A stretch of DNA of 64,000 nt from Amaranthus tricolor (lineage: Eukaryota > Streptophyta > Magnoliopsida > Caryophyllales > Amaranthaceae): contig NC_080049.1 in the NCBI RefSeq assembly GCF_026212465.1, positions 10,045,052 through 10,109,051 of the forward strand, given 5' to 3'. Below the pieces are notes generated by a model, which searched no databases, was not told the origin of the DNA, and saw only the letters and a program-made list of their open reading frames with translations. Position numbers and translations under genes: made by a program. Positions 24,601 to 37,657 of the stretch are shown here, piece by piece (the first letter of the stretch is position 1; each line of letters starts with the position of its first letter).

Positions 24601-27600
24601 ACCCCTTGCTACATTTTAACCGGCTTATTTTGATGAAGGAAAACATCAGAAGTTACCTTATAGACAAGTCCAAAACCTCCCTCCCCAATTTTATTTAGTT
24701 GGCTGAAGTTGTCCGTTGCATGCTGCAATTCCTTGTATTTGAAAATCTTTACATTACCTACACCTGAAACTAATGGGAGCGGAACCTCAGAAGAGTTTCA
24801 TACACATAACATAATTCATGAAATTTTTTTAATTTGAGCAAATGCAGACATCCATTTCATAAAATTTCACATTGTTCACCAATGAAGTTTTAGAAAAGAT
24901 TTAGGTTTGATTCTCAAAATTTTAAGTTACTGTGGGTATCTGTATAATTTCGAGATACCAGATGAGCTATATACATCTCTCATTACTAGGGGAAAGTATA
25001 TTTAAATGGGCACAGTCCTGCCTGCAAATATCTGCAGCAGGAAGCAAATTATGAGATACAAAAGGAGCCTTTACTCCCAAGAAATCTTTGGTCATCAGAA
25101 AAGTCCCAAATTTACTCATGCAAAATACTTTTTCATAAACTCATGTTTCACTGCCAAATGATCCAAGGGTTATGATTCAGGAATACAGCATCTAGAAGAC
25201 AGATATATTAAAGATAAAATAAAATATTTACTCAGACTCATTTACATTAACAATCTATCCATAAAAGAATATAATTGTAACAAAAGACGCCCTCTTTTAA
25301 AAATGTCTATGTTTCACTTTTTCATAAAAGGTTCTCCCAAGAAATATCATGATGATGTTAGCATCATATTTCATATCCTTATTAGATATCATATAATTAC
25401 TGATTTTGATGAGTTCACAATTATCCATGTTGGTTTATTCTTTAAAACAAAAGACAATTAATACGCTAGTTTATGCAGCGCCAACAACGTCATTTTCTTA
25501 ATTTCCAAAAGTATTTTTAGAAAGAAATTATTATCACCATCATGTATCACACGAGTCCTAATCTAGTGAGATAATATAGGTGGCAAATACTTTGGTATCA
25601 CGTATCACCATCGTGTATCAAAGGAAAAAAAAAAGATTCCTTTGGCAGATTCTTTCAAGATTTTACATCCACAAACAATAGAAAAGATATAGAACTGCAA
25701 CAGAAAAAAATTTCAAGGAGCGATTAAAGAGTGGTAACAAAAGACAAGAATTTAATTAGGCCAATATAATTAGCATGCGAAGATTTGGGAGAGTGAATAT
25801 TTGAACAAACATATCAATTGGAGATAATTTCAATTACTCTTCCTAAAAAAGCTTCTAGTGAACATAAATCATATCCATCTCCAAATATTAATAATTTTCA
25901 AATAGATACTTGATGTAGAATTTTAATGACATGTTGGATGCCAAACATATAAAAAATTGTTAAATAATAGTATTGACTATAAATGATAAGATATAATGTG
26001 TCAAATATCATAATGATGACATATATGCCAATGTTTGATTTGAATAAGCAAAGAAAACAAAGTTCAATGGGAGAAAAATCGCCCTCACGCCCAACCGATC
26101 GAGCCAGCTCGACTGAGCACTTGGTCAAGTTGTTTCCAGTTTTTTGCTCTGCAAATTTCCTTAAGTTCTTGTTTACAGGCTGGACTCGATCGACATGTGT
26201 TTGTTTGGTGAAAGTATGTATGAGTTAATGCAAGGGACGCTTGTTTTGAGCTTAGGAAGTGTTTATACACATGGAGTGATTTTATTCTCTATAGATAGTG
26301 GATAATGGGCACAACACATTTGCTGCATGATGGAAAATCAGATGTTCTCTCTTACACTTGTTTCTCATATAAAAAATTAGCTTCTTTGTGGTTGAATATG
26401 TATTTTCATATACATTGTTCATATTGATTATTCACAAGTTACACATGTGCTTGTAATGCATATGTGGATATTTGTAAATCAAAGTAAATTTCCATTCTTA
26501 CTTGATCTAAAAGCACCAATATTACATCAAGAAAGTTTTCCCCAAGGTCTCTGTCTTCTATCGTGTTTCAGGCAATGTAGTAACAAAATCTTTTCGTTAC
26601 TATATTATATTTACAATAGTGTTCGTGATCAAGTATAGGTGATCCAAGAAATACATTCAAGAATCTATGTCGGTGTTGTTATTTTCAATTTCATTGTAAA
26701 TTCATAAGTTTACTGCACTTAAGAAAATATCAAATATTGGATTAGAATAGGAAATGATTTGGCCTACTAAAAGATAATTGCTAATTCCACACGTCAATAT
26801 GTAAACGTCTCATACAAGATGGAACCTTACATAATTCACTTTATTTAGAGGACTTCTTCTACCATTCTATAGAAGTAAAGTAGGGTTCAATTAAGATTCT
26901 CACACCATATGATAGAGCTTGTACATAAAAGGGCATGTGCTACCATTACCCCTCGTTAGTGATTCCTTTCAAGATTTGGTTTACCGTTATAAAGTGAACC
27001 AGCTTTCTCACTAGAGTACTGTACATGATTTTATTTTTTTTACACAAAACAAGGGGAACTAGAAGCTACGGACTCACACCAAAACATTTTCAAGTACAAG
27101 TGTGAGTTTGTTGATAGCGCAACTCAAATAAGCTATTTTTAATCGTCAATTGGTTTTACGATGAAACCTCACTTGTATAAATTGTAAGAGTATGGCCTTG
27201 TGAGGTGTGTGTGCTCAAATGCGTATGCATTAATGATTCACAAACATAGCTAAGAAGAAAAATAAAATTAATGTTTTCCATCTATGGCCTAGCTTGTTTT
27301 TCCAATTAAAAATTCATTTGATCAACTAAAGACATCCCCACTTTAAAAGTCATTTGACCAAGAGAAAACATCTCTAGGAGCTAAATGCAAAGATCGAAGT
27401 GATTGCCAAGACAAAATATAGTTAAAAGAAAGAAAGACAAAAGGTACAGAAAGAGCATTAAAAGATGCTAACTGCTTAGTATAAATGAGAAGAAGTTTAG
27501 TATCAACTATGCCAAAAAACACTAGATTAACAGAGAAAAAGCTTATACCTCCATCAATGTCTACAGTGGATTCATCAGAGGCCCTGGCTCTGTGTCCACA

Positions 27601-27621
27601 ACTGAAAGGGAAGCAAGTCAT
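21688..27621 (-). CDS. CRPK1-like: Receptor-like cytoplasmic protein kinase, CRPK1 (At1g16670)-like, six coding exons
   Basis: Coding exons on the minus strand: 27621-27549, 24763-24657, 24145-23935, 23849-23612, 23218-23068 and 22059-21688. All have GT-AG borders and matching phases, totalling 1152 nt (383 aa plus stop). There is no signal peptide; the N-terminus MTCFPFSCG is Cys-containing. Kinase landmarks: Gly loop GEGGFG (51-56), VAVK lysine K72, HRDIKASN with D170, DFG (188-190) and APEYA; the tail is Ser-rich. The [19 protein letters not shown] and QLTRKAD blocks and the length match Arabidopsis cold-responsive protein kinase 1 (about 390 aa), a plasma-membrane-associated kinase that phosphorylates 14-3-3 proteins and restrains freezing tolerance. 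Position 181-183 region and activation segment look intact, so an active kinase is expected. The large first coding intron (about 2.8 kb) and intron 5 (with a MITE) are repeat-bearing. Paralogues of this subfamily could be confused with it. Confidence 0.92.
22557..22889. mobile_element. MITE-like element in intron 5 of the kinase gene
   Basis: Left end CTTCATCCGTCCCATCTTAG and right end TTTTGAGATGGAATGAGC are imperfect inverted copies of the CTCCCTCCGTCCC class seen in plant Stowaway-like MITEs. It lies inside the 23067-22060 intron and does not touch the splice sites. Confidence 0.55.
24764..27548 (-). other. First coding intron of CRPK1-like gene
   Basis: AT-rich intron of 2785 bp with donor GAG|GTATAAGC and acceptor TTTCAG|GTGTAGG. 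A more GC-rich island at 26075-26230 (GCCCTCACGCCCAACCGATC) looks unlike its flanks and may be a small inserted element; I found no termini. No nested gene is seen. Confidence 0.6.
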
Positions 27622-28266
27622 GGCCAAACTAGCTCAGCTCCACTCTTATCTTAGTCAATTCCTCGCTTCATGAAATGAATCAAAATTTGAGTAAGTTTGA
27701 CATGCTCTTCAAATCAAATTGCCAACCCTAAACTTCAATTAACCAAGCAAATTAATGGGTTCTTCAATTGACATCTCGAAGAATAGTCAAGCATGACTAT
27801 TGAAAGCATAAGATAAAAATTAGGTTTTCTTCAAAATAAAAAGAAATGAACAAAAACACCACAATTTTTGGAATAAGAAATGTTCTCCAAAATAAAAACT
27901 TTTCTAACCAATACCATCAGCTAACTGTGATGACATGACTTCCATTAATTACCCATGAACAGTAATGGAAATAAAGAACAGAAGATTAGAAGAAACTAAA
28001 AGTCAGTCTTTCAAAGTTGCTTCAACACCCAAAAATTGATGTGAAAGGGAGACAGAAAAGCCCAACAAAAAAGTTAAAAAGTTCATATAGAAAACTAATA
28101 GAAAACAGCTCATAATTGAAATTGTTAGCGTCATTTCACCTAAAATTGATTGAAATTAAGATGGGTCAACGTCAAAATTTGAGAACAATGAATATACCCA
28201 AATACCAAAATCAAACAATAAATCAAAATTGAACAAATAACAGCAAAAAAAAGTAAAAGATCTTAC

Positions 28267-28400
28267 TTTGGAGACACTAATAGAATCAAGCTTGAAGAAC
28301 CCAGAATCAGGAACAGGAAAATATTGAAGAAATTGAATTGGAGAACGGTATAAGAAGAAGAACAAGAGAGGAGAATAGAAAGAAGAGATAGTATGAAATG
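28267..28400 (-). other. Probable 5'-UTR exon of CRPK1-like gene
   Basis: The minus strand has a pyrimidine-rich leader (CTCTTCTTTCTATTCTCCTC) ending at CTCCAAA|GTAAGATC, a strong donor at 28266. The next exon would carry the ATG at 27621. A short upstream ORF (MKRGID) may precede that ATG. Transcription start not determined. Confidence 0.4.
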
Positions 28401-29174
28401 TTGAACACTTGAAAAACCCAACTTGACTTTTCTATTAGAACTTACAAGAGGGTACGAAGAAAAGGTGCTCCATAATAACTCTAGGAATGATTCTACTGCC
28501 TGAATCAGTAACGGTTGAATTTTCTAATCTAATGTTTGTTTTGTTGAATGAATTTTGAATAATTACCATTTTTGACTTTTATGTAGTATTTATTATTGAT
28601 TGAAAGAGGTGAGAAATTGGCACCTTGAGAATTGCCATTCAGACATAGACAGATAACTCGCATTTATGATTTTAGTTTCCAAGATAATCCTCAATTCATT
28701 ATAGGCTATCTACTTATTATTCTTAATTTAAATTATATTTTTAATTTATAAATTAAAAAATATGGTGAATTTTATTTGATTTATCTCAATGCAAAGATTA
28801 TTAATATTTATTTTTTATAAAAAATATTAAAAATTAAATAAATCTATTAAATAACGTAAAAAAGTAAATGTCATATTTTCAGTGGATGGGAGGAGTAATA
28901 TATTTAATATAATGAAGTATGTAATATAATATATAATATATAACAAAAATACAAAATTGCACCCAATATCTTAATGAGATGTCTAAGAACTGAGACCGTC
29001 TCATGGTGATAAGGTTCATATAATTAGTTTATTAATTTAATTAATCACTTTGAAATTGTAAATGATCACTTTAATACTAAATGCACACAGTTCAGTCTAA
29101 TAAGATACCCTAACCATGAAACCGTCTCATTTATGAATTTGTGTATCTTAATTTTTATTAATACAAATTTTTTA
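28401..29174. other. Upstream region of kinase gene, no further gene
   Basis: AT-rich DNA. GAGACCGTCTCATGG near 28991 and CCATGAAACCGTCTCAT near 29115 form an inverted pair about 125 bp apart, probably a small decayed MITE of the GACCGTCTCA class also seen at 20648. Confidence 0.4.
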
Positions 29175-29670
29175 GGAAAATTCTACGTGGTAGCATCGAA
29201 CTTTCATGAAATGCTAGTGGTAGCACTTTTATAAGATTTTTCCACGTGGTAGCGTCCAGTTAATGCCTCATCTAACTGCCGTAGCATTTTCCGTTAAATT
29301 CTTGTTAATTTCTGTTTAATTCACCATTTTAATGTTTCTACTCTTATTAAGTGTTGGTTCTTGTCTTTATAATTTGCCCTAAATATTTAAGAGCGTTGAT
29401 AAACTAAACGGTGAAATAAACCTCAAAATGGTGAATTAAACATTTGAGAGCATAAAAATGGTTTAGAACAAATTATAAAGACAATAACCAACACTTAACA
29501 ATGGTGGAAACGTCAAAATGGTGAATTAAACGGAAATTGACAAAAATTTTATGGAAAATGTTACGGCGGTTGGATAAGGCATAAACTAGATGCTACCATG
29601 CGGAAAAATCTTACAAAAGTGCTACCACTGACGTTTCATGAAAGATCAATGCTACCATGTAGAATTTTCC
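29175..29670. mobile_element. Fold-back element related to the 20076 element
   Basis: Ends GGAAAATTCTACGTGGTAGC and GCTACCATGTAGAATTTTCC are inverted copies, and the arms continue inward for most of the length: CACTTTTATAAGATTTTTCC / GGAAAAATCTTACAAAAGTG, CACCATTTTAATG / CAAAATGGTG, AAGTGTTGGTT / AACCAACACTT. The terminal (G)GGAAA-TTCTACGTGGTA motif is shared with the element at 20076-20610, so both belong to one superfamily. A clean target duplication was not found. Confidence 0.75.
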
Positions 29671-30212
29671 TTTTTCATATAATAACTAAATTCATACTAT
29701 ATTTTAATACATCTCTATGATCGAAATTTTTTTTATATCTATCATGAAAAATATCTAACATAACATGAATGGAAACAAATATTTGTTGATTTGTTGAATA
29801 TTTGTATTTTACTCATAGGATTTTGGCCGAAAAAAAAACATGATTACAACACATGTCATTGAAATTAACGATTTTAATATATACTATATGCTTAATAGTA
29901 TAGATACAGATAATAATGAGAAATTCGTATGTGGACTTAGTCTTAGCGCACTAAATCAGTGTGTACTAACTTTGATATGTTCGGAATTTTTGAACAAAAT
30001 AAACGTTTCTTCTAAAATAATTCAAAAACTAAGATTGGGAAAAACATATTTTCCAAAATAAACGCCTCTAATCTATTCCTAAGATATGGAATTTGTTCGT
30101 TGTTAGCCCAGCAACCACCCGATGTTACTATCAGCAAGAGATTGTTGGGTTGATATTCTTTATCTCAACTTTAGTAATAACAGTAGGCCATAGGACAACA
30201 AGAAACCTCAAT
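29671..30212. other. AT-rich intergenic stretch, nothing recognised
   Basis: No domain-bearing ORF. Contains the AAT target site of the CACTA element at 30210-30212. Confidence 0.4.
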
Positions 30213-30480
30213 CACTAGTGGAAAAAAACGTATTTGCTGCTTATCATTTGCTGCGATTTTTGTATATACGCAGCAATAAATAGGAAAAGAAATAAGAAAA
30301 AAAAATCATTAATTGCTGCGGTTTTAGGCCTTGACCGCAGCAAATACTCAGTAGCACAATTAATTGCTGCGGTTTCTGTGGTGACCAGAGCAAATAACAT
30401 ACTCAAATGCTGCGGTTGATGGTGTGCCCGCAGCAAATAGTCCACGAAGAATGTGTTCTTGTTATGACCGCAGCAATTAA
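30213..30480 (+). repeat. 5' terminal inverted repeat and subterminal motif array (copy 2)
   Basis: After the CACTA terminus the motif (A/T)TTGCTGCGG and its complement CCGCAGCAA(A/T) alternate about ten times up to 30478, often as facing pairs that could form small hairpins. Such arrays are the binding sites of En/Spm-type accessory proteins. Confidence 0.85.
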
Positions 30481-30879
30481 GTGTATCAAAATAGCGCCTT
30501 TTAAATTTTAACATATATATTTTCATGAGAAACCCTTCTGTTTCATTATACCACGCACAAACGAACGTAGTACAGCGGTTTTCTTCTCCGTCCAGACTTC
30601 AATCTTTAAAGTTCTACTGTTCTTGTTCATCATCAAACTTCAAACTTCGATTTTTCATAAACCCCCTACTATTCTTCTACTATGTTCTTGTTGATCATCA
30701 TTCTTCAAAACCGTTTGAAACCAAAGGCATTTGGTCTTGTTCATCTTCAAAACTCACGAATTAAGATATTATTTCTCTTTTTAATTTCAATACATACGAA
30801 AAACCTTTAAAATGTGGTTTGTTAATCTACTGCATACAAAAAACCTTCAAAACTTAAAGGTCTTGTTCATCTAATACTG

Positions 30880-30990
30880 CTTTAAAAATCTACTGCATAC
30901 GAATTATTATTATGTTTCTCTTTTTAATGTGGCTTGCATACGAATTATTCTTCTACTGCATACGAATTATTCTTCTACTGCATAGGAATT
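30880..30990 (+). repeat. Short direct repeats in the 5' leader of CACTA copy 2
   Basis: CTACTGCATACGAATTATT occurs three times at about 24-bp spacing near 30930-30990, with a related copy at 30890. It lies upstream of the TNP2 ATG at 31460, in the probable promoter or leader. Confidence 0.7.
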
Positions 30991-31459
30991 ATGAAAATTA
31001 GTGCTAATTAATTTTTTGTTCTATATAGATTATTACATAACCCACAAAATCAAGGTAATTTCTATTTGTTTTGTAAATTTGCAAGTTTATATTTTTATTG
31101 TTTCACTTGTAATTTAGTAATTTAGTTAAAAATGCGGTTTGTTAATTAATTATTTGCATATTTAGTAATTATTTGTGAATGTGGTTTGTGTGGTTTGGTA
31201 ATTATTTGCATATTTTGTTAAAAATGTGGTTTGTTGTTATACTTGTCTTTAATTATTAGAATTAGAATACTTATATTTCTAAGGTTAAATGATTTAATTT
31301 TATTATTTTATATTTTGAATGTTATATATCAAAGGTTATACAATGTTAATTCTTCAAAGTATATATTCTTAGGGTTATATATGTTTGTTATAAATAAGTA
31401 TATATGTTTAAAAGTTGTGTATTAATTTTGTTTTGAATTAATTAATCACACTAATTAGG

Positions 31460-34400
31460 ATGACAAAAGATCGTTCTTCGATGAATGGAAGCATTGAATC
31501 GTTGCAATTTATTGATGGCGTATTAGAATTTTGTAGTATTGCGGTTGAACATCAAGTTAGGATGGGGGGAGTTGGTTTTTATTGCCCATGTGTCACTTGT
31601 GGCTATGTATCAAAGGTAGATAGTGTTGATATCCTTAGGGAGCACATACTTCGACGTGGGTTTAGGCCTCAATATCATGTTTGGGTTTGGCATGGTGAGA
31701 AGGGAGTTTACAAAGAGAAAAGTGTTGTTGAGGACGTCAATAATGTGACCGATGTCAATGAGGATGTAGTAGATCATGTTGATGGGTATTAAACAGATGA
31801 AGAGAATGTCGATGAGGATGTGGATCGTGTTGATAAGATGATGGAGGAAGTCGAGGATGAGTTAGGAAAACGTCCTCATGTTTTTGACTTGTTGACAGAG
31901 GCTTCTCAAAAGCCTTTGTACCCTGGATGTACAAAGTTCACCAAACTAACAACAGTGTTGACAATTTTCAACATTAAGTCAAAGTTCAATTGGAGTGATA
32001 CTAGTTTCACAATGTTATTAGAAGCGTTAGGTGAGATAATTCCTGAGGGAAATGAACTTCCAAAGTCGACATATTATGCCAAAAAGCTCATGTGTCCTTT
32101 CGGCTTAGAGTACCAGAAGATTCATGCGTGTCCGAATGATTGTGTGTTGTATCGGAATGAAAACGAGAGCTTAGAAGAGTGTCTTAGGTGTGGGTTATGG
32201 CGCTACAAGCGTAAAGGGGCTCGGGATGCTAAAGGGCCCCCGGCTAAGGTATTGTGGTATCTTCCAATAATACCTAGATTCAAACGCTTGTTTTCTATAA
32301 AGAAAGATGCGTGAAATTTGAGGTGGCAAGCAGATAGGATGAAGAAAGGTCACTTGCTCACACATTCATCTGATTCTCCGGAGTGAAGAGTATTGATAGG
32401 TTGCATAAAACTTTTGGGGGATGAGGTTCGTAATTTAAGACTGGACTGTGTATGGATGGAATGAACCCATTCGGCAATCTTAGTTCTCAACATAGTACTT
32501 GGCCGGTACTTTTAGTGATCCATAATTTTCCACCTTGGTTGTGTATTAAGCGTAAGTACATTATGCTTTCGCTTCTTATCTCGGGTACTAAACAACCTGG
32601 CAATGACATAGATGTATATCTTGCACCTCTCTTTGAGGATTTGAGAAAGATGTGGGATGAAGGCGTTTCAGTGTTTGATGCATATGCTAATGAGGAGTTC
32701 AACTTGCGTGCAATGCTTTTATGCACCGTTAATGATTTTTCCGGCATATGGAAACTTATCGGGGTATAAGAACAAAGGCAAGAAAGCATGCCCAATATGT
32801 ATCGATGACATGAAATCCACGTGGATTCCTAAGTGCAAACACGTATTCATACACCATCGAAAGTTCCTCCCACGAGACCACCAATATTGTAAGAAGAAGA
32901 AGTTGTTCAACGGGGAGGTTGAGGACCGTGTAGCTCGTCGACCGTTGACCGGTTATGAGGTTCATGAACAGGTTAAGGGAGTTGAGACTGTATTTATTAA
33001 AACGGGGCAACTGCAAGGCGGTGAAGACCAATTATGGAAAAAAGAATCAATCTTTTGGAAGCTTCCATATTGGAGAGATTTACAAGTTAGGCATTGTCTT
33101 GACGTTATGCATATAAAGAAAAATGTATGCGATGCCATACTCGAGACTCTCATAAACATTCCGGGTTAGACAAAGGATGTTAGGGTTGTGCGAGATTGGT
33201 TTGAATGTAAGGGTCTTCGTCCGGAGTTGTGGGCACATGTTAAGGTGAGTAAGAAAAGAAATAGAGCTGATGAAGTTGGTGGCAGTAAGAAGAAGATGAG
33301 TAATGACAAAGTTTATTTGCCTCCAGCTTGCTATACGTTGTCCAAAGCAGAGAAGCGGATATTTTGTGAGTGTTTGTATGGCATTAAGGTTCCGTCTGGG
33401 TACTCATCCAACATGAAGAGATTTGTGAGCCTAAATGGTGAGCTGAAGTTGGGAAGCATGAAATCTCACGATTGCGATGTAATGATCCAAGTGTTCTTAC
33501 CAATTGCAATCCGTGGAATACTGCCAAAACATGTGAGATTTGCTATTACCGAGCTATGTTCGTTCTTCAACACAATTTGTAGTAAAGTTCTTGATCCTTT
33601 TAAACTTGATGCACTTCAACTCGACGTGATTGTAACTTTATGAAAGTTTGAGATGTATTTTCCACCTTCTTTCTTTGACATAATGGTTCATCTTATTGTC
33701 CATCTCGTTCGTGAGATCAAGCTTTTGGGTCCAGTTTTTTTAAGGTGGTGTTATCCTTTTGAAAGACACTTGGGTGTTTTACAAAACAAGGTAAGGAATC
33801 CAGCACAACCCGAGGGGAGTATGATTCAAGTCACTGTGAGCGATGAGATTAGTAAATTTATAGCCGAGTATTTGGCCATGGCAAAGCCTATTGAACTTCG
33901 CACCTCTAGACATGAAGGAAGGCTTGAGGGAAAACGAACAATTGGCTCCAAATCGGTCACAACTCCTCGAGACAGCCTTCTACAAGCACACTTGTATGTG
34001 TTAAGGGATAGGGCATTGATGCAGTTGCATAACAAGACGTTTATTAATTAGTTTAATAATCGAGTAATATGCGAAAAACTCAAGGGTGTATCCGAAATTT
34101 TTAAGTGGTTAGCTTTTGGTCCACGTGATGATGTCAACAAATATGAGGGTTACGATGTGAATGGCTTCACATTTTGGACTGAGGGTCAAGACAAGAAGTC
34201 ATCTTACCTACATAATAGTGGGGTTTCTATTTTGGCGTTATTTACATTTTACGCGAGTGCGAAGGATCATGCGCCGGTTGATGCTAAATTGGTATACTAC
34301 GGAGGTACATGAAATATGGGAGCTTGACTACTCTACTTTCAATATTGATCTTTTCAAATGTAAGTGGGTAGATAATAATGATGCATAAAAAATGACAACC

Positions 34401-34693
34401 CTTGTGGATTCACTCTTGTAGACTTAGCTCGTTTGCGTGATAGTGAGGATCCATTCATACTAGCCACACAAGCCAAGCAAGTATTCTACATTGTAGACCC
34501 GACTAATAAAAAATAGTCTATTGTTGTACCGGGAAAAAGAAGCATTCTTGGTATAGGTGATGTTGAGGATGAGGAAGAATATGAAGCTTTTGAAGACTCC
34601 CCTTCCGTTATCAATCCAAAATCAGTGGATCAAGATGATGTAGATGTTGGTTATATGCGTGTAGATCACACGGAAGAAATACATTTGAATTAA
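31460..34693 (+). pseudogene. TNP2-type transposase of CACTA copy 2, decayed
   Basis: ATG 31460 opens a transposon-associated N-terminal domain (CPCVTCGYVSK, ILRRGFRPQYHVWVWHGE). The tnp2 family domain follows (YPGCTKF near 31919, KLMCPFGLEYQKIHACPNDC near 32089, MDGMNPFG at 32452), then CPICIDDMKSTWIPKCKHV near 32790, the DUF4218-like block (CHIKKN-type LDVMHIKKNVCDAI near 33100; ERHLGVLQNKVRNPA near 33760) and a DUF4216-like C-terminus ending HTEEIHLN at TAA 34691-34693. Breaks: a TAA at 31790 where copy 1 has GAG, a stop at 32312-32314, a frameshift near 32760, and further stops at about 33167, 33641, 34049 and 34310. The enzyme would cut and join element ends in the nucleus if intact; this copy cannot. 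Confidence 0.9.
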
Positions 34694-34711
34694 GTGATTC
34701 AGAAGTTATGA

Positions 34712-34890
34712 ATTTTAAGCTTTTTAAAGTTTTTTTGGCACTTTCGCGCATAAAACAGCTCAAACTTGGTTTGTTTTGCATGAAACTTTGCACACAACAT
34801 TGTTTGTTATATATTACTGTGTTGAACGTATTAGAATTGTAAATCATAGTCATATTCTTAATATTACTTAGCTTATGTTTTAATATATTT
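34712..34890 (+). repeat. Single 168-bp unit between the two CACTA genes (copy 2)
   Basis: One unit with GGCACTTTCGCGCATAAAAC and AAACTTTGCACACAACATTG, orthologous in position to the 2.5-unit array at 300-770 of copy 1. Confidence 0.85.
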
Positions 34891-36043
34891 TTATTCATAC
34901 TCTTTCAGGTACTGATATACAATGCATCTATTCAGAGACGAAATTGTCCTCGAGAAGAAAAGGGTGAGGTCCTACGAAAAACCTCAAAGTCACAGAACCC
35001 ATGCATTTGGAATACAATGCATTGGGTCAACCCTGCGGAAAATGGCGTAGGCAATATGGAAAACAAGTGGGCCTATGTATCCACAAGATTTCCATATTGC
35101 ACGCATGGAACGAGGTTCCAGAGGGTTTTAAGAACTTTCTATGGAATGATACTATGGTAAGCAACTTTACTATTTTTATTCATTTAGTTTCATTTTAAAA
35201 TTAATTTAATTGATAGTAAAAAATATAACTTTTTTTTGTAGAATCTTTTCCACATCGAGAGCGATGAGGAGAAGAAGAATGTGTTTCTTTCAACTATTGC
35301 TGAAAGATTCAGAGATTTCAAATCCAAGCTAGTAACTGGCTGGATTACGAAGAGGCGTGCCCGTACGACCAAAAAGGTCAAAACGGGAAACGAAGGTGGA
35401 GAGAAAGCACCTTCGATGATGCCCTACGAAATATGGGGTCACATATCGAAGAGGGATTGGGAGGCCTTTGTTGCCAAAAGAACAACTCCCATAGAAGTTG
35501 TAAGTATTTCATATTATATTATAGTTTTTGATTTGAATTTACTTATTTTGATTCAGTCATTAAACTAATATATGACATTTGATTTCTATTGATTAATTAG
35601 GAAAAGCGTGGTAAAGCTCCTGATTCAGCAAGCAAAAGGAAGTTTTACCATCACTTGGGCCAAAAAACGTACGATGAGGTCCGAAAAGAGTGGGTGGATG
35701 CGGGTTTATACCCCAACCAAAGTTCATCCACGCCCTCATCTACGACTACCTCCGTATCCGTGAATACTCATGCTGGAGATCGGGTCCGAGATTGGTATTG
35801 CGGGCTTCATTCCCAAGATGCAAGTGGTAAATTTACCATTAATGATCCGGAAACGAAGAAGGTTGCTGATGCTGTGGTGAGATTTGAAATTATTAAGTAT
35901 ATTCTTGATTTGTTTTGTATTCTTTGGCTTTGATTTACTTATACTAATTGCTATATATGTCACTTTTTATTTAAACAGATGGCCTGGAAGGAAAAAGAAG
36001 CTACGAGAGAGTTGAATTTTTATTTACCATTAACATCTGTTTT

Positions 36044-36045
<2 letters not shown>

Positions 36046-36126
<81 letters not shown>
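36046..36126. repeat. (AAT)n microsatellite
   Basis: About 27 uninterrupted AAT units near the left end of the LTR. Confidence 0.95.
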
Positions 36127-36648
36127 TAATTAAATAAATAAATTTCAGAAATTTTAAAAAATAAAATAAAATAAAAAACTCCCCATTAACAAATAACTTC
36201 CCACTTTTCCCTCTAAATCTTATAACTAACCTCACTTACCTACTATAAATTAAACTAATTACCCTTAATTCATTCACATTATTACTCACACTTCCTTCTT
36301 CTCCTATAAATTACTCCCTCCATCTTCCAATTGCTTAAAATTTAATCAAGAAAAGGCAAGATTTTGATATTAAAGGTATGTAATTTCATCTCTTTATAAT
36401 ATTGTTCTACCAATTTCAATCCAAATTACACATTTTTGTATTTGATAAAAAAAAAAATAAAAAAAAAAAATAAAAAAACTTTATTTCTGATCTTAGTTTT
36501 CCGGCGATACGGCTGTCACCGGGATACCACCGGCATGCGATGGCGGCCACCGGAGCCATCGCCGGTCGCACCTTCTCCTTCTTCCTTCTCCCTTTCTCCT
36601 TTTCTCTCTTCTTTCCTTCTGTTTTCTTCGTGGGTTGGGTACTTGTGA

Positions 36649-37657
36649 ATAGGGATGGTCATGGGTCCAGGACCCTGTTGGACCCGCTCCGGACCCTCCC
36701 CTTTTTTAAGGGTCTGGGTCTTATTTTTTGAGACCCATCGGATCCGGATCCGGGTCTAGATCCAAGAAAAATCTGACGGGTCCGGGTCCGGGTCTTCTCC
36801 GGGTCCTAAGGGGAAGACCCGGACCCTAAACTTTTAAATTTTATATTTTTAATTTCTGATTTCATAATTCTAATATTATGAATAATCTCATTCTGGAATT
36901 GAAATTTATTATCTTTATTTACTTTTATTTACATTGTTGTATATAAACATTATTCTTCATTTTTTTTCCTGAATTTGTGGTTTATTCTTTCTTAAATTTG
37001 TGTGATTTTTAATAATTCTACCCAATTTTTTCTCTTTTTCCATGTATAATTATTCCTTAACATTGTCTTTTACTTCCTCGATTTAAGCATAATGTTTCCA
37101 AGCTTATTTGATCAATTTTGATACTAAATTGTGTTTTTTCTTCTCTGCCATTTCTATCTTCTTTGTTCTTCCTTTCTTTCACTGCAGGACAAAAACTGAT
37201 ATAATATTTTCAAAGCCATCTTCTAAAGAGCAAAGAAAACACGCACTCTGTGATTACTTTGTGCTGAGAAAGACCTGATATCTAAATTAGAGCATCGTAA
37301 CATGGATGTGTGATTACTGATCATAACTATCATGTTTGCTTCACAATTTCCAATTGATAGTTCCAACTTTTGATTAGTAATCATCAAATCATCAAAACTT
37401 TAATGGATTTATTCTCGAACAAGTGTTTGTAATACGATAATAAGTTGCTCACAAAAATACAAAAAGACTCGAAAAAGGTTCAATTTTGACAAATCAAAGA
37501 GGCTTTGTATAAGACCTATTAATGACCCTAGACCCGGGTGTGGGTCTGAAAATTTTGGACCCATAGGGTCCGGATCCGGGTCTGGATCCAAAAAAATAAA
37601 AGGGTCCGGGTCCGAGTCTGGCCAGACCCGCTCCAGACCCGGTCCATGACCATCCCT
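36649..37657. mobile_element. hAT-like non-autonomous element with 8-bp target duplication
   Basis: ACTTGTGA stands at 36641-36648 and 37658-37665. Ends TAGGGATGGTCATGGGTCC and GGTCCATGACCATCCCT are inverted copies. Both ends are filled with GGGTCCGG / GACCCGG runs, the middle is AT-rich and has no transposase. Eight-bp duplications and the (C/T)AGGGATGG end are hAT features. It is nested in the LTR, which is nested in CACTA copy 2. Confidence 0.9.

Noticed and set aside
30215..30526. 103-codon minus-strand ORF at the CACTA left end
   Set aside because: It covers the terminal repeat and the subterminal GCTGCGG motif array; not a protein.
36436..36731. Ser/Phe-rich ORFs near 36.5 kb as genes
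   Set aside because: They lie in the LTR leader and run across the hAT border, so they are chance frames.
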